Positions 1 to 11,174 of a DNA stretch of 64,000 nucleotides are shown in pieces. Under the pieces are notes generated by a model. It was not told the DNA's origin and did not search any database. It was given only the letters and a program-made list of their open reading frames with translations. Numbering within the stretch: the first letter of the stretch is position 1; each line of letters begins with the position of its first letter. The DNA comes from Sweltsa coloradensis. Lineage: Eukaryota; Arthropoda; Insecta; Plecoptera; Chloroperlidae. Both the position numbers and the translations under genes were made by a program. The DNA lies in contig JAMZAV010000352.1 of NCBI GenBank assembly GCA_024449915.1, positions 248,001 to 312,000 of the forward strand. The letters are read 5' to 3'.

Positions 1-1064
1 TAGCAGTAATACTTGTAGAAAAGTCATCTGCAAAAAGTTCGGCATCCTCGATGTGATCAGGTAGATCATTAACAAAGATGAAACATAGTGGGCCAAGGAT
101 TGATCCTTGTGGAATGCCGCAAATTACTTTTTCATAGTCAAATCTAGTCTTTGTAAGTTTGTTGTTCTTTAGTTCAGTCATTTCGACGCATTGCAGTCTC
201 GGTCTGTCAGGTAAGAAGCTATAAGCTTTAGACCATTCCCATGTATACCATAGAAATCTAGTTTGGCTAACAGTATTATATGGTCAACACAATCGAACGC
301 TTTTGTGAGGTCGCAGAATATATGTATATATATATAATACACTATATAATATAATATACTACTAATATATAATTAACTAGAGAATATTATTGACAATGCC
401 CATACAGTGTGCCATGTACCTGTCTAGTTGGTTAATAAAATCTGAATACCCAATGTGGGTAAATTTAGGTCTACTGCTCCGACAACAGTTTTAAGAAATC
501 TGCCGATTGTGTCGCTTGTTGATTTGACTCGTCTCAATCCATTTTGCCTCTCTGTTATGGTATTAAACTCGTCATAAAATGAGACCATTCGTGTGTACAT
601 TATGGTTTCTAATATTTTTTAAGCTGCCGGAAGAATAGATATTGGTGTGTAGTTACTGATAATATGTTTACTTTATTTTTTAAATATAGGAATAATTTTT
701 TATATTTTCAATGCTCGGGGAAAGACATCGTCCTCCAGGCAAGTATTGAAAATATCAGATAATGGTTCAGCTAATTCATTGATACATTTTTTGAATATTA
801 TAATTGACAAATTATCGATTCCCGTAGAGTGTTTAGGCTTTAGTTTTAGTACAATAGCTTTGGTTTCATTTGGGGTTGTTTCATAAAAGAAAAGGGAGTT
901 ACATGGGCTTTTGTTTGTCTTTATTAGGCAAGTTTGAAAATTGTGGTTTGTATTGTTTCCGTAAGTACCTAGTTACGTTATTTGTTAAAAGAGATGCTTC
1001 AGTCGTGAAGTAATTATTGAAGGTTGTGGCAATTTCAAAGGCGTCATTTATTAATGAGTAGTTG
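1..1064 (-). mobile_element. LINE family L-A, decayed copy (reverse transcriptase part)
   Basis: On the minus strand the first 330 bases encode the RT core: a GIPQGSILGPL block followed by an FADD catalytic box. After an AT-rich insertion of about 133 bp (near 318-452), bases 453-640 encode the RT fingers with ITERQNGLRR and KSTSDTIGRFLKT. The same peptides occur in the better copy at 55290-56495, so both belong to one family. Frameshifts and stops run through it, and the C-terminal part lies outside the window. Bases 640-1064 appear to be the linker upstream of the RT. The element is interrupted by a Penelope-like insertion and seems to resume after 2620. Family level (non-LTR RT) is secure; the clade is not assigned. 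Confidence 0.85.
318..452. repeat. AT-rich insertion inside the L-A RT
   Basis: Alignment with the intact copy around 56340-56380 shows about 133 extra bases here, beginning with a TATA-type dinucleotide run. No ends or duplication are clear. It may be a small inserted element or an expanded microsatellite. Confidence 0.5.
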
Positions 1065-1189
1065 TTATTGAGTAAAGTTTATTTTATAATTCCTGAGATT
1101 CTTAGAACAGTTAGGTTTAATAATTATAATCAATAATTGGACTCGGCATGTTCTTTTAGTAAATTATTATATTAAATTAATGGAAAAGC

Positions 1190-1222
1190 AATATTTCGGG
1201 TACTTTCAGTACCCTTCAAAAG
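1190..1222 (-). ncRNA. hammerhead-like hairpin at the PLE-1 3' end (degenerate)
   Basis: On the minus strand a 7-bp hairpin GGGTACT/AGTACCC is directly followed by GAAA, the order expected for stem II and the downstream core strand of a hammerhead ribozyme. The upstream core strand reads CTTTTGAA rather than CTGATGA, so it is unlikely to be active. Hammerheads are known in the terminal repeats of Penelope-like elements. Confidence 0.4.
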
Positions 1223-1299
1223 GCAACAAACCAAACAAAACATAAAACTCCGTCTCCCAGCCAAGGTCGACACATCTAACAAACACTGCCATCTTGATC

Positions 1300-1305
1300 T
1301 CAAAA

Positions 1306-1323
<18 letters not shown>
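1300..1323 (+). repeat. poly-A tract
   Basis: About 24 A residues, followed by a short TA run, between the endonuclease frame and the 3' end of PLE-1. Confidence 0.9.
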
Positions 1324-1336
<13 letters not shown>

Positions 1337-1379
1337 CAAATAAAAATTAAATTATACCACAATCATGCCCACAATAGTT

Positions 1380-1736
1380 CTATGGCTTGGGGACAAACTC
1401 CTTCCAAATCGCCGGGAAGTCAATGCTGGGAGCACTGATGACATCATCAGCTACAGACATCAAGGCAGCCTCCTTTAGCCTCCGTTTATGTGTATTTGCT
1501 TCGTGTAGAATGATTGAAGCGTCATCCCAGTTCACATAATGATGATGTTCATAGACGTGCTCTGCTAGTTTTGAGGAGTATACCTTGTGCTGTGCAACGT
1601 TGTTTTTATGTTCCTTCAGCCTGACTTCCAGAGGTCTCTTGGTTTCTCCGATGTAGATGGCATCACACTGACATGGGATTGAGTACACTGCATTTTTCGA
1701 CGATTGTGATACGTTCAAGGGCTTGGTTTTTGTCAA
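1380..1736 (-). pseudogene. GIY-YIG endonuclease domain of PLE-1
   Basis: A frame of 118 residues follows the RT. It has NAVYSIPCQCDAIYIGET, the VYxIxC...YIG core of the GIY-YIG nuclease fold, then KRPLEVRLKEHK with the conserved Arg and Glu/His region, then HVYEHHHYVNWDDASI. In Penelope-like elements this nuclease nicks the target to prime reverse transcription. The ATG at the start is not the true beginning; the upstream codons overlap the RT tail in another frame because of a frameshift. Confidence 0.9.
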
Positions 1737-2550
1737 TATACTTCTTAAGGTTCTGGAAGATTGAAAACTGTTCGTATTCCAAATGGAGAAAGTAAACGTC
1801 TGATTTTTTCTGATAGGTTTGGGTAGTAATCCAGTACAACTGTTTTTTTTTAATCTTTGGAGGATCTAGAACTTGACTAATGTCTGTCAACACTTGCGTA
1901 GTCCTACCTGTAGTTGGTGTAATCATTTTTCGAACCAGATGACTTGGATATCCATTATCACAGAAAGCATCATTCAAGTAGGCCAGTTCTTGGTTCAACA
2001 AAACAGGTGAAGAGCAGTTAGATGTCGCTCTTACAGAAAGACATTTCATCACGCCCTTCTTTACATGGAACGGATGGTTTGAGTCAGCCCTCACGTACTG
2101 ATCAGTATGTGTAGGTTTTCTGTACACACATGTGGTCAAACTAGTACCGGAACTATCCTTTGAAATCAATAAGTCTAGGAAAGGAAGCTTCCCGTCCTTC
2201 TCTTCTTCAACTGTGAATGTTATGTTGTTGTGGAATGCATTCAAATCTGCATGCAAAGCCATTAAATCTGCCTGTGTCCCATGATGAATGCAGAGGATGT
2301 CGTCAACATATCTAATCCAAAGATCTATGTTGGTGGAGTTTACCTTAAGTACCTCAGTTTCAAGGTGGTCCATGAAGAGATCCGCTAACAATGGTGACAA
2401 GCAGCTTCCCATTGCCAAGCCGTCCAGTTGGGCAAAAAACTTGTCCTCAAATTGGAAGTAGCATGACGTCACACATGCAGTCAATAGTTCAAGGATGCTT
2501 TCTACAGGTAATTTTGTTCTATCAGAAAGAGAAACGTCCGAAGAAAGTTT
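1663..2550 (-). pseudogene. Penelope-like reverse transcriptase (partial)
   Basis: The open frame runs about 290 codons. Landmarks in order are FEDKFFAQLDGLAMGSCLSP (the RT motif that in Penelope-like elements carries GxxMGSxLSP), then IRYVDDILCI with the catalytic YVDD box, then GKLPFLDLL and VYRKPTHTDQYV, both typical of the Penelope/telomerase-like RT group. The N-terminal fingers are absent. At about 1733 a one-base shift breaks the link with the endonuclease frame. It is non-functional as it stands, although the RT part is well preserved and so fairly young. Confidence 0.92.
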
Positions 2551-2619
2551 CTGTTAATTCCATTAATGTAATATAATAATTTACTAAAAGAACATGCCGA
2601 GTCCAATTATTGATTATAA

Positions 2620-3700
2620 TTATTGAGTAAAGTTATATTTTCATGGCGCTTCTTTGGTTTACTTTCTGTATTTTTCTGTATTTATTACAATCAACAAACA
2701 ATAACTGACATTGGCCTTATGTCATTATGCAATCATAATAAGAGCAGAGCTAATGAATGAAAAAAAAAATTTAGTCAATTTATATAATATATTATACAAC
2801 AATTGTTGTTATCAATCATTATGAATAATAATATTATTTATTGTCATTAAAATCTTGTGCATACATTTTTCATTATTTTTACATTCAAAAGAACAAAGCA
2901 TAAGGTGTGACATTGTTGCGAGTGTCCCAACAGAAAGGAACTTTACTTCTACATTGTTATTTTATTATGAAAGTCACATAATATTTTATTTGTCCTAGAT
3001 TAGTAACATAGGCAACATGAAAAGATAAGAATAGAAGTAGAAATTTATTATAAAAAAATAATTATTATACTGATCACATTTTTGGAAAACACAAAATTAT
3101 ATTTATGCTAATTACTAATTAGTAATGAATAACACACTATTTTTGTGTTGGAGGAACTATTAGCATGCATTTTTGCTGCTTACAATTTTCAATAGCGCCT
3201 TAATGTGGCAAAATATAGAAGATAAGTTAGTTACACAAGATTAACAGGAAGAAGTTGATGAAATAACAAAATATTTATAAACAGATTTATTTTGTGTGAG
3301 GTTCATTCTATAAAACACACTATAATACAAAGTGTGTTCATGAATCAAATCTTTCTTATGCATGATAGGGAAATGAGTGTCATTATTAAGTAGCCCTACA
3401 CAATTTTATGTGTTGGGGTTTGTTGCCTCTAATATATATTAAACCAAAAATAAATACCATAATCTTAGGTAACGGTATACATTGAATGAAACCCTCTTAA
3501 CAGAATGGAATGCCCCCTGAAAATATTCATCCTTGTGGTGTAATTGACGACACGAAATGGGCGGAGCTTAAAACGATTGATAGGTCACGTGACTAGTATT
3601 GGGTACAAATCCTCATTTCGCAAGTTGGTGCCTGCTGAACGGCGCATCACTTATCACGCTCTAACTTTTATTCTATTCATTATTTGGACAATACTTAAAT
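2620..3700. other. no gene seen; AT-rich, probably L-A remnant at the left
   Basis: The first 70 bases look like the continuation of the interrupted L-A LINE: on the minus strand they read as basic linker peptides such as KYRKIQKVN. From 2700 to 3700 I see only AT-rich sequence without long frames, RNA genes or clear repeat ends. Confidence 0.5.
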
Positions 3701-3701
3701 G

Positions 3702-4313
3702 AATAATACTTAGCAAACATATCATTCCTTGTAATAGCGATTATTTTGATTTTTTTGGCAAAGTCGTTAGCTTGTTATAACAATGTACGCATCACACAAG
3801 TGAAAATTATTTATGACTTAAGTTTTCTCATTAATTAATTTGACAAAAAACTACTGATCGGATTTTGGCAAGAATTCTTTGTAAAAATGCATCAGACTGT
3901 TTAGACAAGAAATATACTAACTTTCTGGATAGAAAGGCACAGAACAAAAATTTACAGCATAGAGTAATATGCAGCGTGCACTTTTTCACGGCTCATCCGC
4001 ATGTCAAAAGTGCGTATTTTAGATAAAAACACATACCCTGCATATTACTCTATGCTGCAAAGTTTCGTTCAGTGCACTTTCTATCTAGAAAGTAAGTTTA
4101 TTTCTTGTCTAAACAGTCTGATGCATATTTTTAAAGAGGTCTTGTCGAAATCCGATCAGTAGTTTTTTGTCAAATAAATTATCGAGAAAACTTTAGTCAT
4201 TGATTATTTTCACATGTATGATGCGTACATTGTTATAACAAGCAAACGACTGTGTCAATAAAATCGAAATAATCGCTATTACAAGGAATGATATATTTGC
4301 TAAATATTATTCT
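3702..4313. mobile_element. foldback element FB1 (near-complete palindrome)
   Basis: The two halves are inverted copies over roughly 280 bp each, with the centre near 4005. The left end reads gaataatacttagcaaacat and the right end atatttgctaaatattattc. The inner arms match over catcagactgtttagacaag and agcatagagtaatatgcag. There is no coding capacity. Such foldbacks are usually non-autonomous DNA elements; the superfamily is unknown because no target duplication could be fixed. Confidence 0.85.
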
Positions 4314-4503
4314 GCGCTCAAAAAAGTAGCAGTTCTAAGTTCAGAGATTTCGAAGACCCCCAGAAAATTTTATCGCAATTGTAGTATCGATTTAGCCGGA
4401 ATCGTGTTAACAGACAGAAAAAATACAGAAAAAAAAACATTCCGGATTTTTTTCTCTAGTGTAGAGAATGGAATCTTCGCTTCGCTCGCTACGCTCATCC
4501 AAT
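4314..4503 (-). mobile_element. Helentron-like element (HINE), 5' fragment A'
   Basis: In reverse orientation it starts TTGGATGAGCGTAGCGAGCG and runs through the TCCGGA/tccggaatg block common to the copies at 25072 and 59201. It stops where FB1 begins. Only the 5' 190 bp are present. It abuts the truncated Helitron-like unit at 4504. Confidence 0.75.
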
Positions 4504-5744
4504 TATATTTTAACAGATAATTTTGCAATGGAACTTAAAAAAGTAATGAGATCCCACACATAACAAAAACTTGTAAAAATACAGCCACCTTACACACTCA
4601 AAAGAAATGAGATTTAAAAAAAGGGCCAAGCTCATCTACCCTTCCACATTTGCGCATTCTTAATTCATAAACGTACAGTGTCCCGTAAAAACATCCTTGA
4701 AAAGCTTGGCAAAATAAAATTTGTATGACCATTACGTTTAAATTAATTAGAACTAGGAAAACGCTTAAGTCCCGCCGCGTTGTTGGATGAGCGTAATTGG
4801 TGCACTAAGTTGCCATGTGTTATGCGGATTTTTACTGTTGTTCTGTGAAAAAATCATTAATTAGTCGAAGATTTTTTTTAAATAAATGAAATTAAATAAA
4901 AAATTAACTTTATTTTTTTAATTAATCGTAATTTTTAAAAAAGAAAAAAATCGTAAAAATGAAATTTTCATAAGAAATAGTTATTCGATTGCGCTCAAAT
5001 TTTACACAAATATATTAATTCATAAAATTAAAGTTCTGTGAAAAAATCATTACAATAGGATAAAGCATGTAGGTGTTAAAGTCAAAGAATTGTTTTAAAA
5101 ATGAAAAAAACCGTAAAATTTTGATTTTCATGAGAAATAATTTTTTGATTACGCTCAAATTTCACACGAATATCTTAATTCATAAAATAAAGGTTCTGTG
5201 AAAAAATCATTACAATCGGATAAAGAATGTAGGAGTTATAAGTCGAAGAAATGTTTTAAAATTCGAAAAAAATCGTAAAATTGCGTTTTTTATGAGAAAA
5301 AATTTCCCGATTGCGCTCAAAAACGTGGCAGTTCTAAGTTCAGAGATTTCGAAGGCCTCCATAAAATTTCATCACAATCAGAGTATCGGTTTAGCCGGAA
5401 TCGTGTTAACAGACACACAAAAATACAAAAAAAAAGAAAGAAAGAAAAAAAAAACATTCCGGATTTTTTTTCCAGTGTAGTGAAATGGAATCTTCGCTTC
5501 GCTCGCTACGCTCATCCAAAAAAAAGAATTTGGATGAACTATTAGGTTTAAATTAATAGTTGCAAATTCTATTTTGCCAAGCTTTTCAAGGATGTTGTTA
5601 CGGGACACTGTACGTTTATTAATTAAGAATGCGCAAATGTGGAAGGGTAGAGGAGCTTGGTCCTTTTTTTAGATCTCATTTCTTTTGAGTGTGTAAGGTT
5701 TGGCTGTATTTTTACAAGTTTTTGTTATGTGTGAGATTGCATTA
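4504..5744 (-). mobile_element. Helitron-like unit (family H2), single copy, interrupted
   Basis: This is the same unit that forms the array at 39534-42497, here reversed. It starts TCTCACACATAAC after an A at about 5744 and carries the large palindrome with acactgtacgtttat and ttgccaagcttttc in both arms. It is cut off at 4504. A 767-bp Helentron-like element lies within its central A/T tract. Confidence 0.8.
4753..5519 (-). mobile_element. Helentron-like non-autonomous element (HINE) copy A
   Basis: On its own strand it begins TTGGATGAGCGTAGCGAGCG and ends with the hairpin AACGC/GCGTT followed by TTCCTAG. Just upstream of the hairpin is TACGCTCATCCAAC, the inverse of the 5' end: an asymmetric terminal inverted repeat. 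The middle holds imperfect tandem units of about 150 bp (atgctttatccgattgtaat, gatttttTcacagaac). Comparison with the uninterrupted H2 copy around 40590 shows insertion inside a run of A (T on the element strand) with no target duplication beyond one base. These are the marks described for Helentrons and DINE-1-type derivatives. There is no coding frame. Confidence 0.8.
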
Positions 5745-5745
5745 A

Positions 5746-7169
5746 CAGGGAATACCTCTAGGCGTATAATGGGTGTATAAAGGGTATAGGATGGAAACCT
5801 ATATGCTCTGCATATATCTTGTAATTCAAATTGAGCTTCTGGTTATTAATGCACATCTATATAATATGATCCATTGTTTGATGGTTTGGATTGTCCCCAG
5901 AAATATGCAGATAAGTGCAGAAGAGATGTTAAGATTAAGTTGTTTTTAGGGCTGAAATTAATCATCCCAGATGGTTAATAGAAGAATATGCAAGAATGTT
6001 TCGTAAAGAAGTTTGGTGTGACCTTATAAACTTGTGTTAGAGGATCAAGGGTGTACCAAGTCAAACCAAACATTGAATAATACATCAGTTACATATTGCT
6101 CGCGTGGAGTCGCTGAAGCTAGCACAGTAAAAGTGCACATGCTCAAGTTTCTGATGAGAGCAGCGATTACATGCACAGACAATTACAAATATAATAATCA
6201 AATTTTGTAAACGTTTATGAAGAACCATTCTACTGAGTCCACACTCGGTTGCAAAAGAAATAGCCTTATCAATCATTACAATTTACAATACATAAGTCCA
6301 GAAAGTTAAAAAAAGTTTAGAAAATCCAAAACAAGAGTTCCGATTCACAAAATTCTCATTACATAGCCTACGCTTTACAAAATTTGCATTTACAATCAAG
6401 TTGATTTAAACGTTAAGATACAGAGTGAACATTTGTTTTAAAAATATGTAGATATGTAGTTGGATAAATTGCAGAAGTTCACAAAATTTGAGTAAATTAC
6501 GGAAAATTACCAAATGTCTTTATCGAAATCGATTGATTATTCTTTGAACTAGTTAAACTGGGGGAAAAATAGCAGAAAGCTGGGTGCTTAAACTCGCCTT
6601 TGCGCTAGCCTCAGCAAACTTTTAAGATTCTTCACTTAAGACTGTTTGCCAAGCTCGGGGCAACTTTTATTACAATGTTAAATGCCCATTTAAAAAACAC
6701 TCGATCGTCAAATCCAGCTAATTTCATATACAGAACATACCGCTTTTTGACCTTCAACTTTCATCCAAAAAATCTGCATTTTTGGGAGGCTGTTCACAAA
6801 GAATGAGCACGTGTCTCTATCAAAGCCGATTTTTAAATTTCAAATAATTGTCTCTTACACAAAATTGGAAAATTACTACAAATTAACAGTTTGGTGTCAT
6901 ATTTACGGTCAGTTAATAAGTCAAGTGTGCAGTATTTGGAAAATGTGCCTTGATACCATTACTGTTACGCATTTTTACTTAATATTTTGGTGCCAACCAC
7001 AACCCGATAGGACAAATGATAGAGCTTCCAAGTGATCCTGACTTCACCTCTGCGTTCTGCGTCAAAGCCTGGTTTTCTCGAGCTTAGCCAACAGTCTTAA
7101 GTCTGTATGTAGTAGATGGATATGGATCAAGTGTTAAATGGGCACAAATGGTCAAGGCAATTTGAGATA
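5746..7169. other. no gene recognised; possible short inverted repeat
   Basis: About 1.4 kb without a credible reading frame. Two inverted words, CTTAAGACTGTTTGCCAAGC at 6634 and a variant of its reverse complement near 7080-7104, may mark the ends of an old element. Confidence 0.4.
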
Positions 7170-7535
7170 TTAGCCTTGTTTACATGGAGGACTGGGTCCA
7201 GTACTGTACTGAAATGTAATTATGGTTCCAATGTCCTTGAAGCGTTAACATGTCGAGTACCCAACTAGAACTGAACTGACATTCAATGTAGCATCAACAC
7301 AATCTTACAGCGATTGCCCAAACTAAAAAGCCACTGTTCATGTTCATTCAGTTCGGTTTCCTACAAGAAGCTGTTTACACGCGAGTACTCAGTACGGTAT
7401 TTTGGTTCGGTCGCACCATTTCGTCGGACCGAACCCAACCGGTTTGGTACCTGATATGATGTGTTTACATGAGGTACTGAGATCACAAACCGTACTCAAC
7501 TCCCTACTCAGTCCTCCATGTAAACAAGGCTAATG
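7170..7535. mobile_element. MITE with 25-bp terminal inverted repeats
   Basis: The left end ATTAGCCTTGTTTACATGGA and the right end TCCATGTAAACAAGGCTAAT are perfect inverse copies. The element is about 365 bp with no frame. TIRs of this kind occur in PIF/Harbinger elements, but the flanking bases do not give a clear 3-bp duplication, so the class is open. Confidence 0.8.
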
Positions 7536-7602
7536 AACACTGATGACATAACTATTAGGGCCTACACCGAATACGGTAGTAATAGTAGTAGTATTTCTAT
7601 TA

Positions 7603-8438
7603 GAAGAATTGAGGGGGTTGGAGCCAAACAGGACTAACCCACAGAACCAACGTTTTGGAGGTTGATGGACCAAACTGTTCATAATTTTGAAATCTACTAT
7701 TTTAAAAGTGGATTATGCCATTATCTAGCTTGTTTTAGTATTATTTCCCTAGTTTAAAGTTGGACTAAAGTTTCTAGGCCTGTTTGTAGAGTGCCAGAGT
7801 GGGCTAAACCACAAAAAATTAGGACCAACCCCATTAGACAGCATGTGTTACTTTCACATAAAATACGAAGTGTCAAAGTGGGCTAACCTCTTGTTGTTGG
7901 TTTTTATGCAACAATGATGCTCTAATATTAGTTGCTGCCCTTTTAGCTTTATTTTTATGCCAAAATGTTGGTAGAGCTGCCTGTTACCTAGATGATTATG
8001 TTGTAAAGAATTTGAAATAGCTATTAGTATGCTTTTAAAGAAGCTTTCTCATGTATGCTATCTCTGAATTACCTACTATTTTTAATTGAGAGTTGTAGGC
8101 TTAACCACACTTTTGTATCTAATGCAATTCAAGACTAGGCTAGGCAGCAGCATAGTCCACTTTGTACATAAGTCAATGAAGTTGGTCCAGTTTGTGTGGA
8201 CCATCATCATTAGTGCAAAATTCAAAGTGGACTACATAATATATAAAAAGGAATATAAATGAATCTATTCTTTGCTAGTTTATAATGCATGAACTATTAC
8301 TTAATCTGAGATCTCTTTTGTACATTGCTCAATATTTGAAGTTTGTAGTTGAGTAAGTTAATTAACAATCAAGGTTTAACTTTACCTCAATTTTTCTCAG
8401 AACTACTTAAGTGTAGGTTGGTCCACCCCCTCAATTAT
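7603..8438. mobile_element. candidate TIR element, about 830 bp
   Basis: The ends read AATTGAGGGGGTTGGAGCCAA (left) and TTGGTCCACCCCCTCAATT (right), imperfect inverse copies with AATT at both edges. The interior repeats words such as gtggacta and ttggtcca. No frame of interest. Confidence 0.55.
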
Positions 8439-9200
8439 CCTTACATTGGCTAAATTTGTGAAGTATTTTGCCATCTTCTAGAGGTGCTTTGTTGGCCAAT
8501 TGCCCCATTACATTTCTGATAATTACCCCTCGAAAAGGCAAATGCTTGGAATAGCTGACCCAACAGGTAGTAGTCAGCAGCCAAAATCTGGGGCCAAGTG
8601 ACATTGTAGGGTGGAGGACAAGATGACTGAAGCCTTTGCACAACATATTAAGAGTATAATTTTAGTAACTAGTAACTACATAATTTTTAAGAATGAAAAG
8701 CAGTACAGCGAGTAACTGGTTATCGATTCTTCGATGTAGCCGTATATATATATTTTCGATGTTATATATATATGATATTAGGCTAATAGTAGATCTACAA
8801 TATTCCAGAGTACAGATAAAAGTATAAATGAACTATCATGATAAAGGCCTACTACCCATTTACTAGTAGTGAAACATATTTGGCAGCAAAATAATCTAGT
8901 AGCCACAATGTATTTGTACCATCTTCAGTCTTCATGTTGGAAGTAAGTCAAATTAGGAGAGATCATCCAGTAAACTGAAAAATAGAAATGATCACTCAAG
9001 ATTGAATGTAACTATCTTTTTGTTTCCATATTTATTTATTCAATGATTCACAATCATTTCATATGATATGATAGTATGAAATACGGTGGACTAAAGGATA
9101 TTAGTATGAGTTTTTCCAAAGTCTTTTCGACCATGTTTGTTATTGAGAATGAAGGAGAGAAAGATCAGTGTAGAATGAGAATTAAGATCAGGCATATTAT
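8439..9200. other. no gene seen
   Basis: Short frames at 8431-8646 overlap one another in different registers and show no protein-like pattern. The rest is AT-rich without repeat ends that I can fix. Confidence 0.5.
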
Positions 9201-9202
9201 AT

Positions 9203-10382
9203 AAGGTGACCATACGTCCCGGATTAGTCGGGACAGTCCCGTTTTTTTACCCTCTGTCCCGGCGTCCCGAAGACTTTTTGAAAAGCACTGAAATGTCCCG
9301 GAATTCCGATAATAGCTGATTAAGTACCGGATTTTATCGACTTGCAATCAAAGTGTTGTAATATAATATAAAACACATAATAGCAAGATTATTATTACAA
9401 GAGTATTATTAATACTCATGATAATCAAGACTGTACGACTTTAGTCTACGAGTGTACGTAAAACGATGTCGGTTTCGTATGTCCTTCCTGCCGCTCAGTC
9501 CTTGTGTCTATGACTCACCATCTCCCGCACACCGCAGGTCGCAACTTGCAACAAGGGTAGTGACTCATTCATTAGTCGCAGTTGAACTTCGCTACTGAAC
9601 ACTAGCGCTTGCTATGTAATCTAATCTTTGTGTCGCGAAATGCCACCAAAACGAAAGTGCAAATTTAATAGTGACCTACAAAATGACTTTCCGTGCATTA
9701 AACAATTGCGACCAAATGACGAATCGGACGTCCGCTGTACTCATGCGAGTCATCATTTTCCATCGCGCACGGTGGCCGATCAGACATTAACGAGCATATG
9801 AAAAGTAAAAAACACCAAAAGTCACTCAATGCCGCCGCCGCAAGCAGCAAAATGACGTCTTTCTTCAATACCAAAACTGCAGGTAAGGAAGAACTTATAT
9901 TAGCGGCAAAAGAAGGCGTGCATGCGTACCACACTGTGGCTCACAACCATAGTTTTCGATCAACAGATTGCACATCGCAATTAATTAAAAAACTATACGA
10001 GAAGAAATTCAGTTGTGCTCGAACCAAAACGGAAGCAATAGCGTGCAATGTCCTGGCCCCTGCTGCTATGGATGAACTTAAATGTGATTTAAAAAACTCC
10101 CATTTTGTGTCTGTTTCAACTGACATGTCTAATCAACGATAAAAAACTTGTGCCTGTAATGGTGAAATATTTTCAGCCAAATATTATATTTTCAGCCAAA
10201 CTCCCGCAACATATTCTAAAACACTTAAAACCACGTCAAAAACACGTATTTTTCAAAAAATCTTCTGCGGCGCTGTTAGTGGGTGCTATCCCTCCACACC
10301 CCCCATTGTTTTGTTTATCCAATCCCTTTTCCCTTTTAGTAGTTTGTCCCGGATTTTATGATTTCAAATATGGTCACCTTAA
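9203..10382 (+). mobile_element. hAT transposon copy, internally deleted
   Basis: The ends ATAAGGTGACCATA and TATGGTCACCTTAA are inverse copies, and both sub-termini repeat gtcccgga-type words. The flanks (gcatatta and gcatatag) resemble a decayed 8-bp duplication. It carries the start of a BED/hAT transposase and lacks the catalytic half, so it is a deletion derivative of an autonomous element. Confidence 0.8.
9640..10190 (+). pseudogene. hAT transposase N-terminus with BED-type zinc finger, broken
   Basis: The frame opens MPPKRKCKFNSDLQNDFP, shifts near 9745, and resumes at HGGRSDINEHMKSKKH, the histidine half of a BED finger. It then continues through TSFFNTKTAGKEELILAAKEG and TKTEAIACNVLAPAAMDELK to FVSVSTDMSN. 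A further shift near 10135 moves KLVPVMVKYFQP into another frame, after which the similarity ends. The arrangement (BED finger, then the start of the hAT RNase-H-like domain with ST[DE]xS) fits known hAT transposases. The dimerisation region and the rest of the catalytic triad are missing. Confidence 0.82.
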
Positions 10383-10847
10383 GCATATAGATCTTGGTAC
10401 TTTGACACCATAGCATAAGCCTTGATTAGGCAGGAAGTGACGACACAACATTTTGATACAATGCACATCTAGTCCTTTGCATAACGCTCCCAAAAGGCAT
10501 GGCGGGTATAAAATTTGGGACAAAAGATGACGTACATATCAAATGAAAGCTTACGAGCTACGACGAGCATTTATTTTAAAAACCATGATATATGGTACCT
10601 CCGGCAAATCCAGCTTTCTATGTAAAAACCGAGGTCAAAACTCAAATTTGTAATATTAATTGATTTTTATTTAAGTAACAAAAAATGTTTGTTTCTAAAT
10701 TCTAAAAAAAAAAACAACATTACCCAGGCAGTTAACCTTTTTTTACCTTGAGTGGGGTCGATTTTCTCAACTTGGTAAAATTGTGCCATTTCTGTTGATT
10801 TCTTGGACTATATTCATTATATACACGTACTTACTTATAAATACTTT
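10383..10847. other. no gene seen
   Basis: Mixed AT-rich sequence between the hAT copy and repeat R1; nothing recognised. Confidence 0.4.
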
Positions 10848-11174
10848 AGGGTCATTCCATACCAATTCACCAAACACCTGTTGCAGTACCAATTCAGAAA
10901 AAATTAAAATTTTACACACTTACTACTACATGTCTTAAAGGCACAAAACCAATTTTTAATAATTTTTTGGTCATGACCTCAAGGACTTACAGGCCCTTAA
11001 AGGTCACAGCGCGTTGTAAAAATGGCACTTTTAAGGAGTAGCGGTAATTGGAATAACTCGGAAAGTACAAGTCGTAGGAGGATGGAACATACACCAAATT
11101 AATCGTAACAAATTGAGCTTTCATTTGACACATATTTTAATAACCTTTCTATATAGTCCTAACATCTACGAGTA
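10848..11174 (+). repeat. dispersed repeat R1, copy 1
   Basis: About 320 bp from gggtcattccataccaattc to catctacgagtacga recur at 62648-62975 at high identity (shared words ggacttacaggcccttaaag and taactcggaaagtacaagtc). It is non-coding. The family continues past 11174 here but is cut short in the other copy. Confidence 0.85.

Larger units (their letters stand above)
1107..2619 (-). mobile_element. Penelope-like retroelement PLE-1, 5'-truncated, inverted ends
   Basis: A minus-strand Penelope-like element: the RT is followed by a GIY-YIG endonuclease. Its two ends are inverted copies of each other (about 1117-1180 and 2556-2616, both containing ggactcggcatgttctttta on one strand or the other). 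Near-identical direct repeats, ttattgagtaaagtttattt at 1065-1084 and ttattgagtaaagttatatt at 2620-2639, flank it and look like a target-site duplication of about 20 bp. The RT fingers are missing, so the copy is 5'-truncated and then closed by an inverted copy of its own 3' end. It sits inside the L-A LINE. Confidence 0.85.

Noticed and set aside
1441..1460. CTGATGA hammerhead core word on the minus strand
   Set aside because: It codes for part of the GIY-YIG domain and has no stem II or GAAA partner nearby.
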